Source: Progne subis subis
Taxonomy: Eukaryota > Chordata > Aves > Passeriformes > Hirundinidae
Reading direction: 5' to 3'
DNA: 64,000 nt
Assembly (NCBI GenBank): GCA_022316685.1
Contig: JAKJHU010000034.1
Location: 62,001-126,000 of the forward strand
Under the pieces are notes generated by a model. It saw nothing but the letters and a program-made list of their open reading frames with translations, was not told where the DNA came from and did no database searches. The position numbers and the translations under genes are program-made. The first letter of the stretch is position 1. Each line of letters starts with the position of its first letter. Shown here piece by piece: positions 10,148 to 21,100 of the stretch.

Positions 10148-11449
10148 GGACACAACCTGGACACACACGTTCCCTCACATGGACACATATGTATCACATT
10201 ACCACAAGATACCTCAAATACACACAAAACCATGGCAAATTATCATCATCTGGTTTTATTTAAGATATGTTCATCTTATTCTAGAAATCATGTAAGTGAC
10301 ATGACAAAGTCATAATACTCTAACCTGAGGCTTCTTCCTTTAAAATGGTCACAAAATTGCAAACAGGACACCAGTTACTTCCTCAGAGTGTTTCCCAAGG
10401 AGCAAAACAAAACAACCCTTGCACCCTGGATGAAATGAGCTTGATACATAAATGCTCTGCATCTGATGATAGAAATATTTATTGCCTCTATTTCTTATGT
10501 AGTGTTTTGAATTTTTATTTACATCTGAGTTGAAAGACATAAATGACATGGCATATAAAAAATAGGGGAGTATTGAGAGTACTTGATGGTACAGAATTGG
10601 GATATTATATATTGTTGTTTTTCATTTTCATATTAATCTTTCTGTTTGATGCCACTTTCTTCTCTTCCAAAATTATTTTCAAATGTAAAACTGTTTAGAA
10701 TCAAATATTGTTTCTGTAAACTTAATTAAATAATTCTGAGCAGCCCCAGATGGTCATACATTGATAAGCAAGCAGCTTATCTGCTCCTTAGTGCTAAGTT
10801 TAGAAATTAGAGATGAAGAGGAGCTTCTTTTCAAAAGCACAGGTCTTCCACCAAACACACACAACAACAACAACAACAACAAAAATGGTATTACTCAAAA
10901 CACTGGCCATGATACACTTTCTTTTGCTAGGCAGAATGAACCTGAATATTTACAATCAATTCCCCACTGTTTATGAATCTGAGATACGACCTTCATGAGA
11001 GCTTCCATCCTCCTCGCGGGTCCTGGGGCGATGCACATATGTGAGAATAAGAGTTCTGCTTCTGGTCCCCACTTCAACAGATCTGAGAATTAAGTCTATT
11101 GATGACTGCTATGTTAATATTCAATTTTTTAATGCACACAACACACCTATTAGAATACAAAATGCAAATACTGCAATCTATGGGAAATATAGAATCCTGA
11201 TTTTTGTGAGTAAGAGATAACATATGTAAGGAAAAATGCATTTTCCTTAATGAAAAACTAAAAATAATATTTTAACTGCAAAAGTATTTTCTAACAAAAA
11301 ACTGTTTTATTAATATTCCAAAATGAAGAGGCATCCTCATCCAGAATTAGACTAAGCATTTTAATACATGGTCTTATTGACTTCATAACAAACACCTTAT
11401 GAACTGCTTTACTTTTAAGGTTATAATTCATTATATAGAAAATAATTTA
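10148..11449. other. AT-rich host DNA with small insert
   Basis: No gene seen. It holds a CA/CAA microsatellite (about 10855-10882) and an 82-bp fragment of provirus-A-type gag (10949-11030, listed separately). The rest is unique AT-rich sequence. Confidence 0.6.
10949..11030 (-). mobile_element. Isolated 82-bp gag-start fragment
   Basis: Matches 6867-6948 of provirus A at all but one base. It covers the gag start ATG and about 19 codons of matrix plus some leader. Flanks on both sides are unrelated host DNA; no LTR or target duplication is seen. It may be a template-switch or repair filler, or the last remnant of another copy. Confidence 0.75.
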
Positions 11450-11455
11450 TTTAAG

Positions 11456-12050
11456 TGTTGGGGAGGATGAAGCCAAAAAACCCTATAAATATGATTGCCT
11501 ATATTCTGAGAATGTGGGACCTGTGGGTGAGATAGAATTGAAAGTAAGTTTTGATGTTTGAGATGTATTGGATACTGGATGTATGGGAAAACACTTGTGT
11601 GACCAACTGAAAAGTACCTGCAGCCAGACCCAGGTCAAATGGAATGTTCTGTCTCACCCCCCAATGGTTCATCCCACACCTGTACCCCTCCCCTGAAGTG
11701 TCAGGTATCTGTAACCTCATTGGCACAGATCCTGTTCCTGCCCACCTCAAGACCCCTTATCAGGGGTCTGCAGGGGTGGCTCGCTCTCTTGCTCTTGCTC
11801 TTGCTCTTGCTCTTGCTCTCGCTCTCCTCTCCCTCCTGCCCTTGTCCTTGCTCCCCTCCATTCCCTTCCTCTCCCTTCCCCCACCTCCTAGGCCTTGCGC
11901 TGAGCTGCAGCCTGGCAGCTCATAGCAAGGCCTCACATCCCTTACAATAAACCCAATCTTCTAAAACCTAACTACAGAGATCTCTCGTCTACATATATCT
12001 ATGCCGTCCTGGAGTCCACAACAGCAGCAGGGGAAAAACCAATTTCGACA
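11456..12050 (+). repeat. 5' LTR of provirus C
   Basis: TGTTGGGG...TTCGACA, 595 bp. AATAAA is at 11946-11951. A CT-rich hexamer array (GCTCTT)n lies at about 11791-11826, upstream of the polyadenylation signal. A TATAAAT at 11484-11490 is close to the LTR start and probably not the promoter. Confidence 0.92.
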
Positions 12051-12052
12051 AG

Positions 12053-12070
12053 TGACGCTCAACGTGGAAA
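12053..12070 (+). promoter_or_regulatory. Primer binding site of provirus C (tRNA-Lys-like)
   Basis: TGACGCTCAACGTGGAAA begins 2 nt after the LTR. It resembles the tRNA-Lys1,2 site, with several mismatches at the positions where that site has GGCGCCC and GGGGC. Confidence 0.6.
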
Positions 12071-12597
12071 ACGCCGGACCCAGCCTTTCAAGCTGTGAGA
12101 GACTTCCCCATGGACGGTAACTAAATTACCAGTTGTAGTATACTCGGTGTCGTGAGCACAGCAAATCGTTGCTGGGCAGCGTGAGGCTGAAGCTCTTTAA
12201 AGTTGCCGAGGACAAAACCTTGAGCTCAAGGATCGTTACTAAGTAGCGATCACTTCGAGCTCTGAGGAGGTTTTGTCGGGCATCCCTCGAGTACAGAGGC
12301 CGCTGCCGAGCGGCGGCCACTGGAGCTCACGGAGGGAACTTTGCCGTGGTAATTTCCACGTGCATTGAGCGCACGTGGGCACTGCTTGGCACTGCCCGCA
12401 CTGAAGCGCTGAGTGGAGGTTGGAGTCCCCGAGCACGGAAAAGCTGTTCCTGAGTGAAGCCTGAAGCCGGAGCTCTGAGGGGGACCCCGAGCAGAGTCCT
12501 GAGACCTGACTGGAGTGTCTGGCCAACCCCCACGTCGGATCTCAAGTGAGGACCTGCTTCTGCGACATCGAGGTGAGCTACACTGGTATAAAATAAA

Positions 12598-15144
12598 ATG
12601 GGGCATTCCCACTCTAGCCTTGATAGAGATCTCTATAAACAAATTAAGCATCTTTTACGCTACAATAATAGTACTTTACATAAGCAAGAGCTGAAAGACC
12701 TTTTAGAATGGACTCTAGTTAACTTTCCCAACGCTGACCGTTCAGCTGTCTTTACCAGAGACTTTTGGGAATCAGTTGGAAATAGACTTTTTAATGATAT
12801 TTCACGGAAGAATTTCGCTGTTGTTGAGCTCGTCCCAGCTTGCAGAGCTCTCGTTGAGCTTTTCGCTGCAAAAGACGCCGCGGCACCTATTCACGATGGT
12901 CCCGGAGATGCCCTCAGCGCGGCCGCGGGTCTGCAGCACAAACCGCCCCCCTCTCCCCCTCCGCGCCACGTGGTTTCGGTTTCCGCGGCCCCATCCCCCA
13001 CCCGCGTGGCTGCGGCGCCCGTCCCCTCCGCCCCATCGCCCCCACCGGACCCCGTGACCCCTCCCACCGCGCCCTCGGTCCCATTCACGGCTCCAATTCC
13101 AGTTACCGGGCCTCCCTCCCCCCGCTCCAGCGCGCCCAGCCCCATCCCCGCCCCTGCCTCTGCGAGCCCGCCCGCTGACGGCATCCCGGCGGCACTTCTC
13201 GCCTCCGGCACCGCGGCGGCCACGCCCCCTCCTCACCCCGCGGCTCGGGCTGGATCGCCCCCCCTCCCCAGCGCGGGTCCCTCCACTCCACCACCCACCA
13301 CGTTTGCGGGTATGGCTACTGCAATAGCTAGTCTCCTTCACACCCAAGCTGCGACCCTCCTGCAGGCAGCACAAGCCCCCCTCGCCGCAGCAGAAGCGGC
13401 GCTTGCTGTGCCGCCGCTCTCTCCCACCGCTGCCTGGCCGCAGCTGCCTTTCAACGAGCCGGGGGTGCCGGCTCCGGCGCCGCCGCCACCCGTGCGCGCA
13501 ATTCCCCTGTCGCACACAGACGCGGAGATGTCCACCATCCCCCCGCGTGTTCTGCCGTATGCGGAGCGCCCCAGCCCCCCGCCGCGGCGGATGCTGCAAC
13601 CCGTTCCAGTCCCCGCTCCGCGGAATGCCGCAGCCCAGCCCGCAAGCTACGAGCAGCTCGCTCCCGCGGCACAAGCAGCGGCTCTTCCTCCGCGCCCCGT
13701 TCCTGCTCCACGGCGTGCCCCAGCCAGCCCCATGGCAGCGCCAGAAGCCGCGGCTGCCATGGGGTTCGATGCGCTGCCCTCTGACGCGGCCCCGGCGTGT
13801 CCTGCGCCCGCAGGCTCCTTCCGGTTCCCTGCTGCGGCTCCTGCGCCCCAGCCGCCTCCCGCGCACCCGCTACGGGCCGCCGCCATGACGCCACCACGCA
13901 CCGAGCCTGTGCACCCCGCGCATGCGCAGTTCGCGCCAACGCGCCATGCCGCATCACAGACTTTAATACAGCCTCTCCGTTCCCGCGCGCCCCATGCCGA
14001 TGTCTGCGCCCAGCCGGATCTTGTTACAGTGCCATCCCAAATAGTCCACAGTGCCACGCGTGCTGCACAGCCCCCGACACAACAGCCATCAGCAGCTTCT
14101 GCAGAACTACAGCTTCCAGCCGCCCTTCATTTGCCCGCGACCCTGCAAACAGCACAACAGCAACGTGATTCTATAGCGACTTTTATGTATCCTTCCGCGC
14201 CTCCTCCACCTCCGAACCTGCATGCTACAGTGACAGCTTCATGCCTGAGGAATCCTCCCGCAGCTCCAAGCTCTTCTCACATGTCTTCACTGACAAGCTC
14301 TGAACCTCCTGCATCCCTGCCTGTGCCTCCTGCATCCCTGCCTCTGCCACCGCATCTTGCATCGTTCCCAAGCATGACAGGACCACAGCTTCGCACACAA
14401 ACCGTGCAACGAGAAGGGGGAGGATGGAATATAGCAGCCAATCTAACAAATACAGAACAGACAGAGAACTGTTTTGCCCTAACAGCTGCCAGCTCTCTCA
14501 AATCTGAGGACCCACCACCACCTATCCCGATTTTGGAAGGTCCACAGAAATGTTCTGATGACCTTCAACTGACAGACTGGCATGAAGTCACACGCGAAAT
14601 ACGCAAAGAGGAAAAATTAAACCCTCTAGCCATGCCTGTGATATTCAGCCAGCAAGCTGGAGGTCCCAGAACATGGACAGCGATTCCATCTCAGGAAATA
14701 AAGGAATTAAGAAAAGCAATAAAGGACAGTGGCATCTGCTCTCCATACTTTAAACAACTGTTAAAAAGTGCCCTAGAAAGAACACACCAAACCATAAAAC
14801 GTATTTTAAGTCAAGAGAAAAGGGGGAAAGCTCAGTATGTTTATAATTTTCTGAACAGCTCTGCAAAAGAGCCTGATCCCCACATCTACAGACATTTCTT
14901 GAACAATAAAAAGGTAAAACTGAAGGAACACCCCCCAGTTTCAATTAAAAATTTAGAATCAAGACAGTTAGAAAGACCATATAATCCTATAACATGGGTG
15001 AAGAGGTTTGCATTAGCCTCTACAGAAAAAGGACTCAAATGGATTCCAGCAAAGAACGTGAAACCATACCACGCATCGAAGCTTGCTGAGACTCCCACAT
15101 CAGCCAGTACTGCTGCAGACCAAGCAGCAAGCATCCAGACCTGA
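12598..15144 (+). CDS. Gag-integrase fusion protein of provirus C (848 aa)
   Basis: Starts MGHSHSSLD, an N-myristoylation-type start (Gly2, Ser6), and residues 1-100 look like a betaretroviral matrix domain. Residues about 100-615 are an extremely Pro/Ala-rich, probably disordered region with a PSAP late-domain motif (about 532-535). A capsid N-terminal region begins near residue 680 (PVIFSQQAGG). Near residue 724 (nt about 14765-14775) the capsid stops, and the sequence becomes integrase C-terminal: ERTHQTIKRIL followed by a stretch ending WIPAKNVKPYH. The join is in frame and the whole ORF is open. The catalytic integrase core is missing. Matrix membrane targeting and ESCRT recruitment are family knowledge; any function of the fusion is unknown. 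The Pro/Ala part is GC- and CpG-rich, unlike its surroundings. Confidence 0.85.
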   Translation: MGHSHSSLDRDLYKQIKHLLRYNNSTLHKQELKDLLEWTLVNFPNADRSAVFTRDFWESVGNRLFNDISRKNFAVVELVPACRALVELFAAKDAAAPIHDGPGDALSAAAGLQHKPPPSPPPRHVVSVSAAPSPTRVAAAPVPSAPSPPPDPVTPPTAPSVPFTAPIPVTGPPSPRSSAPSPIPAPASASPPADGIPAALLASGTAAATPPPHPAARAGSPPLPSAGPSTPPPTTFAGMATAIASLLHTQAATLLQAAQAPLAAAEAALAVPPLSPTAAWPQLPFNEPGVPAPAPPPPVRAIPLSHTDAEMSTIPPRVLPYAERPSPPPRRMLQPVPVPAPRNAAAQPASYEQLAPAAQAAALPPRPVPAPRRAPASPMAAPEAAAAMGFDALPSDAAPACPAPAGSFRFPAAAPAPQPPPAHPLRAAAMTPPRTEPVHPAHAQFAPTRHAASQTLIQPLRSRAPHADVCAQPDLVTVPSQIVHSATRAAQPPTQQPSAASAELQLPAALHLPATLQTAQQQRDSIATFMYPSAPPPPPNLHATVTASCLRNPPAAPSSSHMSSLTSSEPPASLPVPPASLPLPPHLASFPSMTGPQLRTQTVQREGGGWNIAANLTNTEQTENCFALTAASSLKSEDPPPPIPILEGPQKCSDDLQLTDWHEVTREIRKEEKLNPLAMPVIFSQQAGGPRTWTAIPSQEIKELRKAIKDSGICSPYFKQLLKSALERTHQTIKRILSQEKRGKAQYVYNFLNSSAKEPDPHIYRHFLNNKKVKLKEHPPVSIKNLESRQLERPYNPITWVKRFALASTEKGLKWIPAKNVKPYHASKLAETPTSASTAADQAASIQT

Positions 15145-15217
15145 GCTGCGCAGAATCATCAGGAGAAAATGATCTGCCAAGAACAGCCCAAGAAAAGACT
15201 GGAGTTTTATCGTTTGC

Positions 15218-15364
15218 ATGCTACTTTTGTTCTTTTGTTTTAGTTTTTGTAGTGAAGCTTTACCTAAGTCAATCAAAGATGAATGTCTGTTACTTTGGCC
15301 AAGTCTGCAGGCTCTGATACCATCTGTCTATCTGACAGAAGCCCTGAAAAACCTGTTTAGTTAG
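15218..15364 (+). CDS. Short env leader ORF of provirus C (48 aa)
   Basis: Starts MLLLFFCFSFCSEA, a classic signal-peptide-like hydrophobic start with a plausible cleavage after Ala, then about 34 polar residues to a stop. It lies between the integrase end and the TM remnant, where a betaretroviral env start is expected, but it is out of frame with TM. It probably represents the Env signal peptide and first SU residues before the SU deletion. Another ATG at 15168 opens a 24-codon frame over the same DNA. Confidence 0.45.
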   Translation: MLLLFFCFSFCSEALPKSIKDECLLLWPSLQALIPSVYLTEALKNLFS

Positions 15365-15785
15365 AGTACCTTTTTCAAAAGATTTTGAAAGTTTGTGCTG
15401 CATGAATTTATCTGATCACTCTGTTTCCATTCACAAACAATTGCAAGAATTGAGAGATTTAGCTAGCCAAATTACAGTAGATGATCCATCTTGGCTGGAC
15501 AATTTGTTTGACGGTTTGAGCTTTGCACCTTGGCTAAAGGAACTTTGTAAGATAGGTTTAATTGTTCTAATAGTAATAATTGTAGTTTTAGTAGCAGTTC
15601 CCTGCATACATCAGTGTGTGCAAAAAGTAATGAGTAAGACAGTGTCTAGCGTTTTAGTTGTTAATAAGAACGGGGGAGATGTTGGGGAGGATGAAGCCAA
15701 AAAACCCTATAAATATGATTGCCTATATTCTGAGAATGTGGGACCTGTGGGTGAGATAGAATTGAAAGTAAGTTTTGATGTTTGA
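15348..15785 (+). CDS. Env TM C-terminal remnant of provirus C
   Basis: Open from about 15348; the first ATG is at 15402. It contains a CC pair, a helical ectodomain tail (IHKQLQELRDLASQI), a tryptophan-containing membrane-proximal stretch and a strongly hydrophobic anchor (about 22 residues, IGLIVLIVIIVVLVAVPC). The cytoplasmic tail continues through the polypurine tract and about 106 nt into U3 of the 3' LTR, and carries a tyrosine motif (YDCL). SU is missing. It may be a truncated membrane protein if expressed by splicing, or only an env remnant. Confidence 0.65.
   Translation, partial: KTCLVRVPFSKDFESLCCMNLSDHSVSIHKQLQELRDLASQITVDDPSWLDNLFDGLSFAPWLKELCKIGLIVLIVIIVVLVAVPCIHQCVQKVMSKTVSSVLVVNKNGGDVGEDEAKKPYKYDCLYSENVGPVGEIELKVSFDV
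15664..15679 (+). promoter_or_regulatory. Polypurine tract of provirus C
   Basis: AAGAACGGGGGAGA directly before the LTR start TGTTGGGG; it overlaps the env TM reading frame. Confidence 0.8.
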
Positions 15786-16274
15786 GATGTATTGGATACT
15801 GGATGTATGGGAAAACACTTGTGTGACCAACTGAAAAGTACCTGCAGCCAGACCCAGGTCAAATGGAATGTTCTGTCTCACCCCCCAATGGTTCATCCCA
15901 CACCTGTACCCCTCCCCTGAAGTGTCAGGTATCTGTAACCTCATTGGCACAGATCCTGTTCCTGCCCACCTCAAGACCCCTTATCAGGGGTCTGCAGGGG
16001 TGGCTCGCTCTCTTGCTCTTGCTCTTGCTCTTGCTCTTGCTCTCGCTCTCCTCTCCCTCCTGCCCTTGTCCTTGCTCCCCTCCATTCCCTTCCTCTCCCT
16101 TCCCCCACCTCCTAGGCCTTGCGCTGAGCTGCAGCCTGGCAGCTCATAGCAAGGCCTCACATCCCTTACAATAAACCCAATCTTCTAAAACCTAACTACA
16201 GAGATCTCTCGTCTACATATATCTATGCCGTCCTGGAGTCCACAACAGCAGCAGGGGAAAAACCAATTTCTACA
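15680..16274 (+). repeat. 3' LTR of provirus C
   Basis: 595 bp, TGTTGGGG...TTCTACA, identical by eye to the 5' LTR except for T instead of G in the last few bases. It is followed by the TTTAAG duplication. Confidence 0.92.
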
Positions 16275-16280
16275 TTTAAG

Positions 16281-18251
16281 CACGGCACACTGTCATTCAA
16301 AAAGGTGACTGTCAAAAGGGTGCTTTGGTGCTTTTTAAAGTAACTTTTTTGAAGTCTTTATTATTGATGATGAAACAGGAGAATTGCTTACTACTGGGAG
16401 GAATGGATACATTTTATTTGCAGTATTTTTTAAGGAAAATATCAGCTCTGGTTTTCTCTGGCTACATATCACATCAGAGAGATGTGTTGTGAGAGAGGAT
16501 GCATAGTGCTATGTTAAATATCTTGTCTAAGGGGCTTGTTGTTACTTCATTCATAAGAATTTTCTTCTTCCAAAGTGATAAATAAGCAAAGATAAAATGC
16601 ACTTTGAAACATGCAACATTTCTAGTCGTACCCACAATTTTTGAGTTGTTGTTCTGGGGGATTTTTTTAACCTTTGTTTTGTCATAAGCAGTTTGACCAC
16701 TACAACTCCATTACAGAAAATAAAGGCTGTGATGGTGGAGGCACGGCATTCAGAGACCACAAGGGAGTACCCAACCTTAACATTGAAACTGGTCATACTC
16801 AAACCAGGTCTTAAAGACACAACTGTGTTTAAGTCCATACAAACCTCATATATCTTTATTTATAAGACTTATACCCATGTTTCTATGAAGGAGATAAACG
16901 GAACTCTTAAGCATAAGTAAGTTAAGGCCCCTATAGTTGATTAAACCCTTTCAGAGGGAAAAAGTAAACAAGAAGAATATTGAAAATTTTAACTTCAGAG
17001 ATCTGTTTCCAGTCTTTCTTTGTGAGTTATAAAGGCAAAGAAAAAAAGAAAAAAAAAAAAAAATTCTTCCCTGCCTCCTCATTTGCTTGAAAGCAGAAAT
17101 TACTTTGTTTCCTGTTTCCCAGCACCTGCTGGGCAAGCTAGGAAAGCTGGGATTCTGTTAATGCTTGAAAAGGTTTTTGGTAGATGCAGTAATTCTGGAG
17201 GGCAGTTGTTGACTGATTTACCATTGTGCACTGAACTGTAAGGCAGCAGTGTTCTTGGCACTGGCTATGTTAGTATAACAAAGAGACCCATTTGATGTTG
17301 CAGCAGTGAATATTGCATGAAGTTGATCATTAATGGCTCTTTTCAGTTCACACTGGCAGAACTGTGACAGAGCTCGCATAGTTCAGCTAACTATTAGACA
17401 TTTCTCATATCACTTGTCCATCTAATCACATTCATTTAAAAGCCAGATATTTGACTTTCTGCTTGTATTTTGTAAAGCTGCATTTTTTGAGCTAACACAT
17501 GACAAACACTCATATCTGAATTAATGCAGATTAAATGTATATATTTTATTTTGTTTTTCAATACATTTTTCTAACTAAAGAAAGAAAAAAATATTATGAG
17601 AGAATAACCTCTCCAGTGAATGCACTCTAGAGTCTACATTGATGTATAAATATAGAAAATGATAGCTTGAATTGGTGTTTTCCTCCTTTTCAGAAATTAA
17701 ATTACATATGTAATATTATGCTGCAATGTGAAAGATTATGATAATCCCATTTCTTTTCATTTTTAATTTTATCCTTTTTTTTTTTTTTTCAAGAGAAGAA
17801 ATAGGTAGTGAAATATTTTTACCTACAACAAAGAAAATAAACTACAATAACTTAAACTACAATAAACTTCTTTTTACATCAGGAATGCCAAAATATTTGA
17901 GAGGCCTTGTTCGCCTAGGTTTAATAAGAAGGTTGAGCTGGGTTTGGACATTAGCCTACTACTCCAGGAACTTTCATTAAAAAAATAGGGATGTAGATTA
18001 AATCACGTTTGTCTGAAGAGGTAATGGATCCCAGGCTGCAAGAATCTCTTTCTTCCTGCAGCACAGAGACACTGACACAAAATGCAAGAACTTAGCAGCC
18101 TTCTCCCTAAAGTCATGGTGAAATTGAAGGGGATATACTCCTTTTGGATAGGATAGAGGTAATTTTCTTCAGAGCAATTGTACAGAGGTGGCTAAGCACC
18201 AGCCTTCTCATGGAAAGCAATGAACAAATTCCTTAGTTTGCTCGCATGTGC

Positions 18252-18282
<31 letters not shown>

Positions 18283-21096
18283 TTGCCTATATAACTGGTT
18301 TTTATCTCAGCTCATGAGTTTTCTCCATTCTCTTTCAATTCTCAACACAACCATTTGAAGGGAAGTGAGCAAGCACTTTTGTGAGGCTTAGCTGTTACTG
18401 GAGTTAAAGCACAGAAGAGGTAAAGTGAGTACCTTGTTTGACATGTCTGGATGCCCCAGTATCATTATCTAACTCTAGGCATTTGAGAATTTTCAGAAAA
18501 AACATGGAGGTGGATTTGTGACTGGATCACCAGCAGAAATTATAGCTGTCTTGAAATAAAGGCATTAAAAGCAAACTAAGTCAGATTTCTATCTGCCAAA
18601 TTTCATTCTGCATAAAAGAGGTTGGAGTTAAAGTATGTCTTTTTCTTGTAATAAAAAGAGACAGAACTGAGAGAAATGTAGCTAACTTTTCCCAATTGCC
18701 ACCTTATGTATTTGGGTCCCATCATCTTGGGTTGTATTATCTCTTGAGGTGAGAAGTGCAGCTGCCTCCTACTCCTCTCCTTTCTAGTATCTGTTAATTA
18801 TCATGCCCTCAAAACACTTGCTAACAGTTTGTTTTTGTCAAAATTATCCACTCTCCTAGGTTGCTACATATAGTCTTTGCAGCCCCCTCCATTTACAGTG
18901 AATAACTTGGTTTGAAAGCAAGCGTCTTTGCCTGCTATACAGAACGCTCCATTTGCCCTCTCCATCACTGTTAGAAACTTTTTCAAAGGCAGCCCTGAAG
19001 TGTAAATGTTCTTTGTAAACATTAAAATGTCATTTCTGTGCTTGTCTGGGCATTATTGATTTCATCTAACAAGTAGGTGAAAGTCTCCAGGGACCAGTGC
19101 TGTGTAATTGCTGCTGTGACACAGCCAACTAACACCACTCTGGCCAGAAGCTTTTTGATCATAATCAATACCAAATTTACTTCCTTCACACTTAAATTTC
19201 CTTCAATAAAATACGGTCATGGATGGCATCAAACTGGCAGGTGATATTATTTCCACTTTGACAGTCACACCCTCATATCTATCTCATTAGGAAGTTTGAA
19301 ATTTGAAGTGATGTGCCTCTTTTCTTTTGTATCAGCCACATTTTTTTAATTCCATGAAAGCTTTGTCTTTTACCCCGCATGTTGCCGGATGTCCTAAAGT
19401 AACTTAATTTTCAATTTCAGTAAATTCTTTAGGTTTCCATTTCCTATTTAGAAACAATGGGAGAAAGCAGTAAAGCAGTAGAAACAGTGACAGTTTGACA
19501 TATTTTCACAATAAGTAACAAATGAAAGACTATTTCATTTCCACTACACCAAGTGGTAATGGACATCAAATATAGATGCATATTTGGGGAAGTGGAGTAG
19601 TAAGATGGTGCTCATGAAGTAGTTATATGTCCTTAGAAATAAAAGAGTGAAGATAATGAGGTCTCCAAACATTTTTTTCCAGAATAGAGATATTTATGAG
19701 ACAAATTAAACCTAATTTTTTCTCAGTAAGTATCTGCTAAAATTTTTGTATGTGTTCAAATTTTTTTTTTTTTTTCCCAGAATTTTGCATTATGTCTCCT
19801 GAGTCAAACTTGAAATTCAGGCAAACACAGGTTTCCAGACATGCTTTTAGAAGGAAGATTATGTCTCTGAAAAAAAAGTAGTGAAACAAACCCGTAACAT
19901 CTTGCCTTTCCACTATCCATCAAAAAGACAAAGACTCAAAAACAACATGGCAGGACATATGGCCAAGCGAATTCTAAGATTTTGATCTATAGCACTCATG
20001 ACAGGTTGGCTGACAGACCATGACTCTTATCTATGGATTCAGCTTGGAAATTTCTAATGTTGAATCCTAAAGTTAGGATTAACTTTAACTCACACTCAGC
20101 CCTCTCTGGAGTCAGTGGAGAATGATGAAAATATATATTGCTCCAGATACCCATAATTTGACTGTCTTGACTGCTAAAAGAGCCTACATTGACATTACCC
20201 TATTTTGGACAAGGATGGGTGAACCTAGGCTTTTCCATCGCACCAATTGCAAATTTGTCAGTGATGGGGAGGCGTGGTGTCTGTATTTTAGCTTTGAAGG
20301 GATTATCTAAGGTTACAAAACTAAAAGTAGCAGTGACTTCACTCCTTCCTTCAGCATGTCTTACTTCACACACATGAAAAATAACATGCAAAAGATAGGC
20401 ACATATTACAGTGTCACATTTAGAAAAACAAAGTTCCTTCCTCCTACATTACAACACTGGATGTAGGCTATCAAAGTGAGAAGAAAATTATGTGACTTCT
20501 TTCTTAACTTTTTTGATGCATGCTAGTAAGTTTTAAAATCATCTTTTTATTTCTTGAATTTTTTTTTTTTTTTACTTTGAGATCATTAGGCATTCTTATT
20601 GTGCATTTCATTACATGGTTGGGCAAAAATTAACACTTCTAAAACTAGAAAAACTTTCATTCTCACAAGGTGAATGACAGTTTTTTAAGATTTGACAAAC
20701 ATCCTTATAAAATAGTGCACCTTTTGTCAGCGATATAAGGATCTGAACAATAGGCCCTTACTTTCAAGTTTGGAAGTTCAGGTTTTTTCTTCTCTGTGTT
20801 TTATGACTCATCTGGCAAGATGCTGGGTTTGTATAGGACTACAGAAGGGGACAGTATTTAACCTAGTAATAGGATGTCCCTAATAATCTAATGTCATGTT
20901 TAATACTGAACTTCTTGAATAGGTGATGGGCATTCCTGCAAACAGAGTGTCCTATATATGATGCTCTTATTTTTGTTTATAAAGAACATACAATGAGAAA
21001 AGGGAATTTGGATAATTTCTTTGACAAAGAGTCTGACAAAATCATGCAAGTATTTCTTTTATCTAGAAAACAATGAAATTATAATTTTAGTATGTC
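16281..21096. other. AT-rich host DNA, no gene seen
   Basis: No exon, RNA gene or clear mobile element recognised. Homopolymers occur near 17040-17062 (A), 17775-17790 (T), 18251-18280 (T) and 20561-20573 (T). The longest open frames are short and unremarkable. Confidence 0.6.
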
Positions 21097-21100
21097 AAGG

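Larger units (their letters stand above)
11456..16274 (+). mobile_element. Provirus C: young, internally deleted betaretrovirus-like element
   Basis: The LTRs (11456-12050 and 15680-16274, 595 bp each) are flanked by the 6-bp duplication TTTAAG (11450-11455 and 16275-16280). By eye the LTRs differ at one base only, 4 nt from their 3' end, so the insertion is recent. Internal order: tRNA-Lys-like primer site, a 527-nt leader without a long ORF (12071-12597), a gag-integrase fusion ORF, an env leader ORF, an env TM remnant and a polypurine tract. Most of capsid, nucleocapsid, protease, RT, RNase H and the integrase core, plus most of Env SU, are deleted. It could only move with proteins supplied by a relative. 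Confidence 0.92.

Noticed and set aside
11644..11925. ORFs in the C LTRs with Leu/Ala repeats (and the copy at 15868-16149)
   Set aside because: Produced by the GCTCTT hexamer array in non-coding LTR; same frame repeats in both LTRs because the LTRs are identical.
12802..13866. Long antisense ORF of 354 codons over provirus C gag
   Set aside because: Arises from the GC-rich, CpG-rich Pro/Ala coding sequence on the other strand; Arg/Gly-rich composition is typical of such shadows.
15680..15785. Superantigen-like LTR gene as in MMTV
   Set aside because: The open frame in U3 is only the end of the env TM frame; no separate long ORF exists in the LTR.
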